64,000 nt of DNA, taken from Acanthamoeba castellanii str. Neff. Lineage: Eukaryota > Discosea > Longamoebia > Acanthamoebidae. The notes beneath the pieces are model-generated. The model saw only the letters and a list, made by a program, of their open reading frames with translations, was not told the DNA's origin and searched no databases. Made by a program: the position numbers and the translations under genes. Below, piece after piece: positions 1-11,800 of the stretch (the first letter of the stretch is position 1; each line of letters begins with the position of its first letter). The DNA is taken from positions 394,219 to 458,218 of the forward strand of contig NW_004457554.1 of NCBI RefSeq assembly GCF_000313135.1, read 5' to 3'.

Positions 1-124
1 TCGAAGATGCTCATCAATTTTGTAAGCGACGCCGACACCGGAGGCCAGGGATGGCTTCTCAAGTACAACGCCGTCAACTTTGCGCGTACGTCGGACCCAC
101 AAGGCCCCCCCTCACTCCCCGTGT

Positions 125-176
<52 letters not shown>

Positions 177-3084
177 CCTCGCGTCGCATGCTCACGCGTA
201 ATGTGCTTGTGCGCGCGCAGCCGTGAGCTCGGACAACAGCTGGATCACCGCGGTGGTGGCCGTGGTCGTGGTGGTGCCGTCCATCGTCGTCTTGGGCTGC
301 CTCCTCTTCGCCGCCTTCGCCCTCTGGATCTGGTACCGGCGCAGCCACAAGGTACCCGACCAACCCCTTTGCACGACCCAACGTTTTTTTATTTAACATT
401 GTTTTTCTCTTCGGTTTCCTGTGTCTTTCTTTCTTTGCAGGAGGAGCAACTGGTGGAGCCGGACTACTACCAACTCGTGACAGCGTCCACCATCGAGCCG
501 CTGCTGTTCGTTTCCGCCAATTCCTCGCTCCCGCGTGTCAAGCACGACCCTGAAGGCCTCGCCAAGTTCACCGCCGTACGTTCGCCACCGCACACGCACC
601 AAGACGGCTCTCTGCCACTAAGCAAGCTTGCTCGGGTTATGGCATTGTTTTGAAGTTCTCGCTGCTGACACACACACACACACGCACGACACGTGTACAT
701 ACAGCTCCTTCTTGATCCCGACTTCGCTCAAGCGCTCATTCTCGGCGCCAAGAAGTCGCATATCGAAGTCGACACGGTGCGCATCAGCAGGCTGATCATG
801 CTCACCTACATCTACGCCGGGCGACCGCTTGCCATCCTCCAGGCCCAGCTCGCGCGCGAACTGCGCAAGGGTACGCTGCGCACACGCACACGCGCACGCC
901 ACGCACACGCGCACGCACACGCACACGCACACGCACACGCACACGAGGTTCGCTGACGGAGTCTCTTCTCTCGATCTGCAGGATCGAGCAAGACCATGTT
1001 CCGGGAGGACACGGCGCTGACGACGATGTTCAAGGTGTGGTCCAAGGTGGAGGCCATGCCCTACCTCTGGCACAGCTTCGCCCAGCTCGTCCAGGAGGTC
1101 AAACACATCGCCGCCGCCAAGGTGCACCCCCCCACCCGCAACCCCGTTCATATTCTCGTGTGCGCACACGCACACGCACACGCACACGCACACGCACACG
1201 CACACGCACACAACACACACGGCGCATGGACGCCCGACTCACATGACACTCGCGTTGGATGTGCATTTATTAGAACAAGAACCTGGAGCTCTCGGAGTCG
1301 TCGAGTAATCTGGAGGTGGACCCGAGGCGGCTGACGGCGGACGACAACAACCTCCTCAACACGCTCCAGCTCGAGCTCGTGGTGCAGAAGATGCTCTTCA
1401 AGCTCTTCTCCTCCGCGCCCAGCTTCCCAGGTGACCACCGCCACCCCCTCGTCCCCCCCTCTCCTTCTCCCTAAACACGACACACAACTGACCCGGGCGC
1501 GATCGACACCCGACACGCGCGCGCATGTGCGACGCAGGGAGCTGCGCAAGTTCTGCCAGATGCTCAAGAAGGAGATCCGCAAGGTCTTCCCACGCAAGGC
1601 CAAGAAGTACCACCTCCCCCTCCTTTGTGTTTGTTTACCCCACTTCTCTATTGTTGTTATTATGCATCGTCATCAATAATTTTATTGCTATTATTGCTTA
1701 TTGCTATTGCTGTTGTTGTTGTTATATTATTGTTGTTATATTATTGTTGTTATATCATTGTTGTTATTGTTTCTGACGTTGTTGGGCGTGCACCGCCAGG
1801 TTCTACCGGATGGCGGTGGGCAATTTCCTGTTCCTTCGGCTGTTCTGCCCGGCCCTCGTGGACTCGTTCGAGTACGGACTCATGGACTCCCCGCCGGACA
1901 CGGCCTCCCTCCGCCTGCTGGTGCTCATCTCGAAGGTCCTCCAGGGCATCGTCACCGGCAGCGCCTTCCGGTGCGCTGACCACATATTTTTCTTATTTTT
2001 CTTATTTATGTATCTATTTACTCGTATTGCATTCATTTCTTATTTAATTATATTATCATTATTATTATGGGTTTCTGTTGAAAATGGAAAAGGCGACTGA
2101 CGTTCGTCGTTTCAGGGAGGACTACATGCAAAACATGAACGCGTTCACCTCCCAAAACCTGCAGTCCCTCGTCCAGTACCTCGACGACATCGCTGTACGG
2201 ACCCGCCCGCCCGTCTGCCCGTGTGTGTGTCGTGTCGTGTCGTGTGTTGTTCCTGAGCCGGCCTGTTTGCTCACTTATTGCTCGGATGACAGCGAGTGGA
2301 GGACAACGAGGAGTCGGACAAGTCCAGTGAGGAGCCGGACAACGACGATGACGAGCTTGTCGAGGAGAGGTACGCACACAACACACAGAACACCACACAC
2401 AACAGACACCCGCACCACCCATTTCCAACCGTATTGATGTGTTATTTATGTATTAATGTGTGATTGTGTCGCCTCGGCAATATAGGCCCGTCATGGAGAT
2501 GTCGGTGGAGCTCGACGTGTTCGATGTTGAGTCAGGCCTCAAAATGAGCCAAAACGTGGACAAGGCGGCCAGGAAGCAGATGTCGGACAGTACGCACTCT
2601 CACGGCCCCGGATTGCCTTCTTTCCTTTGCTTTCTTTTTCTTTTGCTTCTGGCTGGTCTGTCGTGTGTGTCGTGTGATATCGATGTTTGTGTGATGCCGT
2701 GTGCCTGATCGTGTGCTGTCTATCAAACGCAGGCCAGCTGCAGGGGATCCCCGAGATCCTGCGAAACAACCGCAAGTCTCTGCGCGTGAATCGAAACCAG
2801 GCGATCACCATCCTGTGCGCGTTCGCCGTGTCCGTGGCCCCCGACGTGATCGACGCCATCACCGCCACCCTGCCTGGCAAGAAGAAGGCCAAGGTATGCC
2901 TTCCTTTCGGGCTTTCTAAGAAGCCATTTTTGTGGCGGCGCTTAACGCAACGTTGCTCCGCACGACACAACACACAACACGACAGGCGTTGGAGCAGACG
3001 TTCCGGGAAGTGCTTCCGCTGCTGAGCGACAAGGGCTACTCCGGCGATGACACAGGGGAAGACAGTGACGAGGACCGACTCTAA
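1..3084 (+). CDS. Receptor-like RasGAP (CUB-like end, one membrane helix, RasGAP domain), 5' end missing
   Basis: Predicted GTPase-activating protein for Ras-type GTPases, anchored in a membrane. Exons read about 1-85, 221-351, 441-575, 705-870, 982-1121, 1274-1430, 1538-1606, 1800-1970, 2116-2194, 2293-2369, 2486-2589, 2733-2893 and 2986-3084 (TAA at 3082). The first exon ends like a CUB domain (NFVSDADTGGQGW). Exon 2 encodes one strong hydrophobic helix followed by WYRRSHK. The cytoplasmic part has the arginine-finger region (TMFREDTALTT, about 995-1026) and the RasGAP signature FLFLRLFCPAL (about 1825-1857). An acidic linker (exon 10) precedes a C-terminal helical stretch. Splice phases agree except at exon 6 to exon 7, where one base is missing. 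The extracellular part lies outside the window, so the CUB call rests on one short stretch; the RasGAP call is firm. Confidence 0.85.
121..175 (+). repeat. (GT)n microsatellite in RasGAP intron 1
   Basis: A nearly pure GT dinucleotide run fills most of the intron between the CUB-like exon and the transmembrane exon. Confidence 0.95.
884..949 (+). repeat. (CACACG)n repeat in RasGAP intron 4
   Basis: Hexamer run CACACG with slight degeneracy inside an intron. The same unit recurs at 1159-1210 in the next intron. Confidence 0.95.
1159..1212 (+). repeat. (CACACG)n repeat in RasGAP intron 5
   Basis: Hexamer run lying between the donor at 1122 and the acceptor at 1273. Confidence 0.95.
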
Positions 3085-3368
3085 TAACTCTTCTATATTT
3101 TTTTTAAAAAAACAACACTATTGTATGATTTAATCATCGACAAAACCATCCAGGTGGTGGTTGCACCAAGAGGAGAAGCTGTGCTCATCTTCAGCAGCAC
3201 AGAACTAACATCAACGTCCACATGGATTCTTGACACACGCGCGGAGACTGACCAATCAGTTGGCAAAGCAAGGCGAGTCAGGTCAGGTGTCTAATTAGAG
3301 TGCTTCACAGAGAAGAAGGTCCAGCAAGATGAAGCAAGAGTGCAGAGTGGGCGCAGTGTGTCCCTCCT

Positions 3369-6300
3369 TCACTCGCCTCGCTTGAGCACCTGCATGGCCT
3401 TGGCACACAGGTTCACATAGACGCCCTTGCTGCAAAAGGAAGAGAAAAACACAATGAAGCCACGGGAAGGGAAATCAGCTAAGCTCGCATGACACACCCG
3501 ACACACACGACACAGTACCTCTGGCATTTTTGGTACTGCTCAGTCTCCAGGCGGACGGCCTCATCGATAGCTGTCTGCATCCAGGCATCATCTGGCTGTC
3601 CCGCACCTGTCGTGTGCGCCATGTCACGTTGCGTGTCACGTTGTGTGTGTTGTGCGTGTGAGCAGGACAGGTCGCGGTGATGGGAGGGACCAGGAAAAAA
3701 AGAGAGAAGTACAGCTGTCGAGGGCAAAGTGGAGGAAGTGGTGTTTGCGGAGCGTCTCCTCGAGGAACTTGTCGAGGACGGCCTGTCGCACGGCGCGCGG
3801 GACCTTGGGCTTGAGGTCGAACGCCACCGTCGGGTAGCGGGGCGCCGGCACAATGTCCCGCGGCTTGCCCTGCAGCTCCCGGTACTCCACCTCCTCCATG
3901 TCGTCCTCTTCCTCCTCCACCCCGCCGCCGCCGCCCATCACCGCCACCTGCTGCTGCTGCTGCTGTTGCGGAGCGCCGGCCACGGCACTCGCAGAATGCG
4001 CCGGCCCCAGGCCCAGGCTCGCCGCCCTGTTTATTGTCATTATTGTTAGCGTTAGTGGAATTATGCATAATTAGCATAATCAGATTATCATTATCATGAT
4101 TGACGATAAGCAAGAGTTTGTGGTGGGGGGCGTACTGGCGGGCGGCGTGGGCAGCCGACTGGTGGCGCCGCTTCTCGGCCTCGTCCCGCTGTCGCTGCTT
4201 GTCTTCGAGGTGCTTCCTGCGCTGGTCCAGCATGGCCCGCTGCTTATCGGCTGCTGTCAGCTGCCGCTGCCGCTGCTGCTGCTGGCCTGGGGCAGGCGCT
4301 AAGGAGGCGGCCGACGTGGCAGCGGTCGTGGTGGTGGCAGTGGCGGACGGCGTTCGGGCGGCAGCGGGGCGCACCAGCACGGGCATGTCCTTGCGGAGCT
4401 TGGCCAATCGGGTGCTGCCGGACGACGACGACAAAGCTGATCTGTTGACTGACGGCCTCGCAATGGCCGACGTCGACGTCGGCAACGTCGGAGCGAGCGA
4501 CGACGATGACGACGATGCGTAGGCAGGCGCGAACGATGACGAGGCGGTTGACGAGGTCGAGAAGGCGTAGGGGAGCGAAGAGGGCGCGACCGAGAGCGAC
4601 GACGCGCCGGCGCCGGCGCCAGCGAGGGTCGACGGCAGCACCGGCGCGTAGAGCTGCGAACCGCTGGGCCGCGGCGGGTGCGAGCCGGTCGACGACGAGG
4701 CATGCGCGGTACTACCCGAGCCCTGCCCTGCGCGCTGGGCCATCATGCGCTTGTGCTTCTCCACGGCGAGCTGGAGCTGGGCGCCCTTCACCTCGAGCGC
4801 GCGCTCCGTCGGCGCGTCATCGGGCTCGGCCGGCCTCTTCCGGAAAAAACCGGGTATCTGGCCCGCCGCCGCCGCCGTCGGGCGTGACTGCCCGGCCGAT
4901 ACGGTCACGCGTTGGGCTCCAGGCGCGCCCGCTGGTCTCGCGGATGACGTCATGATGCCCTTCGTGGCGGTGGTCGTCGCCGGCACCCGCTTAAGCAGCT
5001 GCCTGGGCGGCGGGGCGGCGGCGGCTTTCTTGGCTTTTGCCTCGAGGAGGAGCACATCGTCATCGTCTTCATCATCATGTCGTCGTCATCGCCGCTGCCG
5101 CTCAGGTTGAGCGGGCTGTCGAAACTGCCCATTGGCAGCAGGGGATCGTACTCGTCCATGGGCGCGATCGGTTCGACCCGCGCTCGCTTGACAATGCCAG
5201 CAGGCGGCGACATGGCGGCGGTGGCGGCCACCAGTGACTGGGCGGCGGTCCGGCTGCGCGGGTGCGGTTGGGCCGAGGGCGGGGCGGGGCGCGCGGGGGC
5301 TTCGAGCTTCCGCTTGTCCCCCGCCTGTGGCGGCGCCCTAGCGGCCTGCTTGGGACCCGTGGTGGGTCCCTGGGCCGCACGCTGTGGTCCACCCTCGCTC
5401 GCCGACGGCTTGGCCGACACCAAATTTTTGGCTGCACACGGCACGACACGCACAACACACGACACACACACAATGCGTCAGCCATTGGGAGGAGAGCCAC
5501 ACGCGCGCACACATACGCGCACACGCACACGCACGCAGCTTGAGAAGGCGCAGCGGCAACGTACGCTCGGGGCGCGAGGCGGGCTTCTTCTTGGGGAGGG
5601 CGAGGCTCATGGATGGGAGGGAGGATTTGGCGCCGGTTCCTCGCAGCGCGCTCAGCCCGCGCAGGCCCTCGCGCCGTCGTCCCAGCAACAGCGGCTTTTT
5701 CACCGACGGCGCCGACGCTGTGGGCTGCTGCTCGTAACTCGCGGCCGAGACGTCCATAGGTGCCGGCGGGGCCGCCGACGACAAGCGGGCGGACATGGCC
5801 GTGAGCGTGGCCACCAGCGACGCGTGTGGGTTGTAGGCGCCCGCGGGCGCGGGCGCGCTGGGCTGTGGCGGGCGAGCCTGGTAGCCCCCGACCGGTGCAG
5901 CCGACGACGAAGATGGCGGCTGCTGCTGGGGCGGAGCTGAGGAGTAGGAAGATGATGAAGAAGAAGAAGGTGGTAATGGCTGTGGTGGTGCGGCTCCGAG
6001 AGACTGGTAGGGAAGTGGTAGGCCGCCGGCTCCGGCCAGCGCCTGTGCGAGGACCCTAGCGAGGTCCACCGCTGCCAAGAGGGGAATGGTGGGTGTGATA
6101 AGTAAGAACAGGCAGCCGACAATAACGACATTGGGCGCTTCTACACGACCGCGACAACACCACAACGTACGAGAAGGCCTTGGTGGGGGGGGGACGTACA
6201 GCTGCCACCGGGCGGTGGCGCGAGAGGAGGCGGTCCGAGCGGCTGCGAAGGGAGAGGGTACGCTGAAGGGACTGGGGCTGGGGCGGGGGCTGGGGCCAGA

Positions 6301-6607
6301 GGCGCTGGTGCTGGCGTGGTGGTAGGGGCAGCTTGAGGCAGCTCCTCGGTGGCTACTCCCTTCGATGCTGCCAGCAGCGCCATCGCGTCATCTGCGCGTA
6401 GCAGATCGCCGTCAGGGCCAATGCGTAGCGCCTAGTACGGGAGGGGAAGGTCATACCATGAGAGTAGGGACACAGGCGGCCGCGTGGACAGGAAGAAGGT
6501 GGTGGTTGGCCATCGTCGTGTAGTCGGTTGAAGAGATAATGGTGCAGATGCGGCGGGAAGTGGTCGGTGCAGCCAAATTGCGAAAAGTACTGAGTCCCCC
6601 GAAACAT
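3369..6607 (-). CDS. Elongin A-binding-protein-1/REXO1-like protein lacking the exonuclease domain
   Basis: Likely nuclear protein. The N-terminal exon (about 6457-6607, ATG at 6605-6607; an in-frame ATG lies upstream near 6637) begins MFRGTQYFSQFGC and ends in a C-x5-C-x3-H finger (CPRGRLCPYSH), as in the REXO1 N-terminus. A long Ser/Pro/Ala-rich middle follows. The C-terminus matches the EloA-BP1 domain pattern: PKVPRAVRQAVLDKFLEE (about 3770-3825), then DAWMQTAIDEAVRLE (about 3550-3595), then GVYVNLCAKAMQVLKRGE (3372-3427) and TGA at 3369-3371. Human REXO1 continues into a DEDDh exonuclease; this model stops right after EloA-BP1. Two reading-frame problems exist: a missing base in the GAC/GAT array near 5079, and a one-base phase conflict between the zinc-finger exon and the next. 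The domain call is from remembered family pattern and should be confirmed by profile search. Confidence 0.72.
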
Positions 6608-6637
6608 TCTTCCTCCTGCATACACCCCCATCGTCAC

Positions 6638-7080
6638 CCATCAGCACTCAATTTGTGCCACACGATTAATCGTGAAAAAGCCTTCTAATTCACAAATCCA
6701 ACCTTTTGTTGCCGAGACGGGCCAAGAAATGTAAGAAAACAAGCACTAAGGCTGAGTGTCCCACTCCAACGCCCACTTACGACTTCAGCCGCACGGCTTT
6801 GCGCTTGTGATTGTAATTCTCTGCTAACGTATGAAAATGCAAGATTTTCTTTGTCTTCAAAGAGAAAGAAACAGGTTCAGGAAATGATTATCTCTTAAGG
6901 TTGCAATGTAGCGATCAAATCAGCCAATGGACAACAAGAATAGTGACTGAATTTATGGAGGAAGGGTGAACAAGGGTGCGGCAAGTGATACACAAGCCCA
7001 AGGAGAAAGGATGGCGCTCTATGCGCCATTGAGTCAGCTGTTGTGGAATAGTAGGAGCGAAGGGAGAGAGGAGAGTAGGT
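6638..7080. other. Intergenic, between two minus-strand genes
   Basis: AT-richer than the genes on either side. It should hold the promoter of the EloA-BP1-like gene and the 3' untranslated region of the unknown gene at 7081-7874. I see no further coding signal, RNA gene or repeat. Confidence 0.5.
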
Positions 7081-7874
7081 TCAGTTGAGGAGGGCCGAGA
7101 TGGACATGATGTTCGCGCGCTCCTGCATGGGCGCGGAATGCGACGCAGGTGACGACGCGGACGAAAATGAGACGAACGGCCTCTTAGTCGATGCTGAAGA
7201 AGCGGGCTGCGAGTCGTTGTCGGGTTGAGGCTGGAGGTCGCCGGTGTCGTCGAAGGAGCTGTAGGGCTCGGCCTCCTTGGCCTTCCCGAACGGACTGGTG
7301 CAGCCCTGGGCTCGCTTGGCGTCCCGCTTGCTGGTGTGGGCCAGGGCCAGCAGCTGCATGGCCGACACGGCGGCCGCCTCGTCGGCCAGCCCGAGGAATG
7401 CTGCGGATTGGGCCGCGGCCATTGTGGACGACGACCAGGACCCACGTCGACGAGCAGCAGTGGGCTCGGCGGTCGGGAATGTCGGGAATGTGGTCGAGCT
7501 GGTGGCGGTGCTAGTCTTCTTGAATGTCGACTGGGACACGGGCGACACGCTGTTGCGTCGCGGGCGCCGCGGCTTGGCCTCGGCCGTAGTGGCGCCAGTG
7601 GTCGTCTTGGTCTGTTGCTTCTGGAGGAGGGCCAACAACTGTGTCTGGACTCGCGTAGTCTGCAGATCACACAAGGAATTAGCGACCAGGCAATGACAGC
7701 GCCAACACAACAACCTTGTTAATCCACAACCACCACAAGACCAGCAAGTGCACGCACCTCTTCCCAGTAGCGCTGCTGTTGGAACCATGTGCTGGAGTTC
7801 AGGGCGTCATCGACTGAGCGCGGAGCATCGGAAGGGATCGAAACAGACGTAGAGGAAGAGGAAGCGGTTTGCAT
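7081..7874 (-). CDS. Unrecognised Ser/Thr/Ala-rich protein, two exons
   Basis: I do not recognise this protein. Exon 1 (7758-7874) starts MQTASSSS and ends WFQQQRYWEE at a GTGCGT donor. Exon 2 (7081-7659) follows a CTGCAG acceptor, begins TTRVQTQLLALLQKQQ and ends at TGA (7081-7083). The product is about 230 residues. A short amphipathic, Gln-rich helix spans the junction. The rest is low-complexity Ser/Thr/Ala with basic patches (AKPRRPRRNS, RRRGS) and looks disordered. Composition and length would suit a transcription or RNA-related regulator, but there is no domain evidence. The model is supported by an open frame, a consistent splice phase and a clean stop. Confidence 0.55.
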
Positions 7875-8813
7875 GGCGATGTATGTGAAGCGGAGAAGAA
7901 GAAGAGAAGAAGGACGTGAAGCGGATGGTCTAGGTTGAGGATGATGACGATCTTATGCTGGAGAGGTCGGCGGACTCGTGATATATCGTATTGAGTGGTG
8001 GATGTGTTGGCTGATTTCGATAACTGCTGCCGTGGCCGTCTCGCCAGTACTTGTAGTGGAGGCCTCCGACAGCTGGACATGAGCTTGTCACGAGGTGGAC
8101 CTCACGCCGGCCCAACAACTCTGCATAGTGCTGTCCACAGCTGAACGAAGGGGCAATTCGTCAGAAATTCGCCCTACCAATAAGAAAAAGCTGACAGGCC
8201 AGATTAAAAGGGTGAAATTTCACAATCGCCTCCAGCAATTCCTGCCTATGGGCGAACACGTGCATTCCTTAAATTGTCAAGGATGAATGTTGGGAGCCGC
8301 GGGTTCGAACCTTGGCGCAGCCCATATTTTCAGCTTCAAAAGCTCTACTTGATGTAGCCACACCATTCTCTCCAAGCAAGAAGAAACACAGTTCTTGTAG
8401 TCTCTATGGGTGAGCGCCAATGACCATGCCAGGCAACTGAAGGACTTGCGAATGTCGAAGAGCTCTTCGTAGCAACGGACAGAACTGTCGGAGTGAAGCA
8501 GCGCCAATCACATTTAAAGTCCGACCAGCCGACAACGCGTGCCTTCCGTGCGGCACCACGCGAACAACTCAACTTCGGGCAGGCGAGGAAGGAGAGGCCA
8601 GCTCGACTTCATCTCCATCCATCCATATTCTTCTGGTCTTGAGCTATTCTGCTCTCTCATCAAGGGCTGCACGAAAAGGATTATCATCTTTTTTCAGCCG
8701 GACGACGAAGAAGAGGCCCTCAGCATTTATTTTACCTCTCTTCTTCTCTCCTTCATTCTCGTCGCTTTCATCGGAAGCTGGTCCACCACAAAAACATAGA
8801 AAGCGAAACATCT
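7875..8813. other. Intergenic, divergent promoter region
   Basis: Separates the minus-strand gene starting at 7874 from the plus-strand LRR gene starting near 8814. Short open frames here show no family resemblance. A B-box-like motif (GGTTCGAACC) lies near 8296. No other gene is visible. Confidence 0.5.
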
Positions 8814-11800
8814 ATGAGTTTCATGCTACGAAAAACATCAAAGGGGGCGACGTGGGACCTTCCACCTCCCTCTAACGATATGGCCCTCCCACCCCCTCCC
8901 GCACACCTGGGCGCCCCTCCCGCCCCTCCTGGTACCCCCCCCCTCTTCCCTCTTTCGCTTTCGCTTTCGCTTTCCTCGTCGTATTTTGGCTCATGTCGCG
9001 ATCAACGACTCAAAGGCGCGGCGTCACCTACCGACCAACATCTACAACGAGGTACCTACCACCCCCAGTCTCCCCAGCCCGGGCCTTGGGTTATTTTGGG
9101 TTGCACACACCTGTCCAAAAGTGGCCACAATAATAAACAATAATATTATAATATTATTATTCCTATTTTTGACAATGTAGACTCACCATACACATGTATG
9201 TGTTGCATGTTGGCTTTTTGTCGTGTGTCAATACAGTGAGCGTGGCCTCGCGCATCAACCGACTCTCGACACCGCTGCCGCTACGCCCGAGCTCGTTCCA
9301 GGCCGGCTTGCCCTCCGCCGGCGGATCCCTCTCGTCGCCCTCGCTCCTCTCCCCGGCCTCGTCCCCCACCCTCGGCCGCAACCTCTCCTCTTCCGCCTCC
9401 GCCACCACCACACCCGGCACGCCGCCGCCGCCGCATTCAGCGGCGCTGACGTCATCATCGTCGTCGGCCGCCGCCACGTCACCGCTGACGTCATCAGTAG
9501 GCTACCGGCGCTCGGTCATGGGCGGCAGCCCTCTGCACAGCTCGGGCGACACCGCACTGCTCTCAGGCCAGGCCGGCCGCACTGCGCGATTCTCTTCGTC
9601 CGTGTCACTCCTCGGCAGCCCGTCGACACCGCCACCGGCCGGCGGCACTGACGACGGCCAAGGCAACAGCGGCAGCGGCAGTGGCAGCGCTTCGCCGGCT
9701 TCGGCGCTGTCGCCGACGTCGTCGCCGCGGATGAGCAAGCGGAAGAGCATGTTCGTCAATCCGTTCTCGCGGTCGTCGTCATCGTCGCCGCCGCCGCTGT
9801 CGCCCAAGTCCTCCGATGCGCACCCGGTGACCGCCGCGTCGGCCTGTTCTCCGCTCGACTCGCCCAAGAACCGCAAGACCGTCGTCATCACTCCCTCTTC
9901 TTCTTCTTCTTCTTCACCATCTTCTCCTTCACCGTCATCTTTCTCTTACGCGTCTTCATCTTCTTCTTCATCGCCATATTATTCTTCCTCGTCGATCAAC
10001 TCCTACACGCCCGTCGCATCGCCGTCGTCGTCGTCGGGCGTGACGACGCTCAATCCGCTGACCGTCAATTCGTCGGTGTCGCCGCGGAAGAACAACGTGC
10101 AGCTGCTCAACATCACCGGCGGCGGGGGCGGCGGGGTGATCAAGGAGATGTCGGCCTCGCTGCTCAAGACCCTGCTGGGCGGCGACAACGCCAAGTACCC
10201 CGTCATCCTCGACTTCTCCAAGGGCTACCTGCTCGCCAACGACTACTTTGTCGCTTCGTGTCCCGACATCATCAAAGAGTGCGACACGACACACGACACG
10301 CACGACACGACGCACACGACAAGCATCGAATCTCACGTGTGGCCATTTGTGTGTGTGTGTGTGTGTGTTCCAGGATCAATCTCTCGCACAATCAGATCAC
10401 CGAGTGCAACTCGCTCTCCCACCTGAGCAAGCTCAAGCACCTGTTCCTGGACAACAACAAGGTCTCCGACATCTCCTTCGAGGTGCGTCCACGCCCCACC
10501 ACCATCACCTCTCGAGACCGCTCTGACTCACCTGTGTGTTGTGTGTCGTGTGTGTATGTCGTGTGTGCGTGTACGGTGGGTGTGAAATGTGCAGGGTCTG
10601 GTGAGCCTGAAGATTCTGTCGCTGATGGGGAACGAGCTCGAGTACCTGACCTCGATGTCGGACCTCGACAAGCTCGAGCACCTCAACCTCTCCGGCAACA
10701 AGCTCACCGCGGGCTTCCACGAGCTGGCCAAGCTCAAGTCGCTCCTCTCCCTCAACCTCAGCAACAACAACTTCAACTTCACCCTCCGCAAATTCTACAG
10801 CTTCCTCCTTGTACGCATTTCCAACCTTGATCTATTTATTACTATTATTTATTATTTGTTATGTGTGTTTATTTTAATGTAGTGATTTATTATCTTTATT
10901 TATTCATTTATTTATTGTGTTGTGCAGTTGCCGTTGAAGAAGCACACGAAGCTGCAGTCGCTGGCCATTGGGCGGGGCAACCCCGGCGCCAACAACATTC
11001 CGAACTTCCGGCTGTGGGTCATCCACGAGCTGCCCCAGCTCAAGATCCTCGACGAGCGTCCCGTCGAGAAATCCGTTCGTCCTCCTCCCCACCTGCACGT
11101 GTGTCGTCGTGTGCGGTGTCTGACACACACGCACACACGCACGCACACACACACACACACACACACACGACACAATGCAGGAGGTGGAGGAGGCGGCAAA
11201 GCTCGAGGCCACGGGCCAGTGGGCCGACAAGGACGGCGATCGGCTGGAGAAGAAGGGCAACTGGACCGCCCCCGCCGAGTCCACCACCCGCGTCGTGGCC
11301 TCCCACCTTAACATCGGTACCACCTCTCGCGCACTGCTGACGTCACCGTCACATTGACATTGACGTCGGCACTAATTATTGCACTAGGCACGGCGCCGGC
11401 GCCCGAGGAGCCCGCGGCGGCACAGCCGCGAGTGGTCAAGCGGGCCGACCACCTTAATGTCGGCGGTGGCGGCGATGCCGTCAGCGCCCCGGGTTCGCCA
11501 TCGATGACGTCCGCCCTCAAGCGACACTCCCAAGGTGGTCGTGCGACGGCCCGACCTCAACGTCACGATCGGCGGCGACAGCAGCGAAGACGAAGGCAGC
11601 TCCCACGGCAGCGGGCGCAAGAAGAAGGAAAAGGAAAAGAAAGACAAAGGAAAGAAGGAAAAGAAGGGCAGCGGCATCAAGACCACGACAGTGCTCGGCA
11701 AGAAGAGCAGCGGCAACGGCACCGTGCGCAGCCGGGCCGGATCGGAGACCGACGATCGAGACAAGTGGCCCACCGACCCCTCCATCCTCGCCAAGATCGC

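Noticed and set aside
3475..5055. A single 526-codon minus-strand frame read as one exon
   Set aside because: It runs through introns after about 4040 downwards, where the protein turns to Gly/Arg-rich nonsense. Only its N-terminal part is genuine exon.
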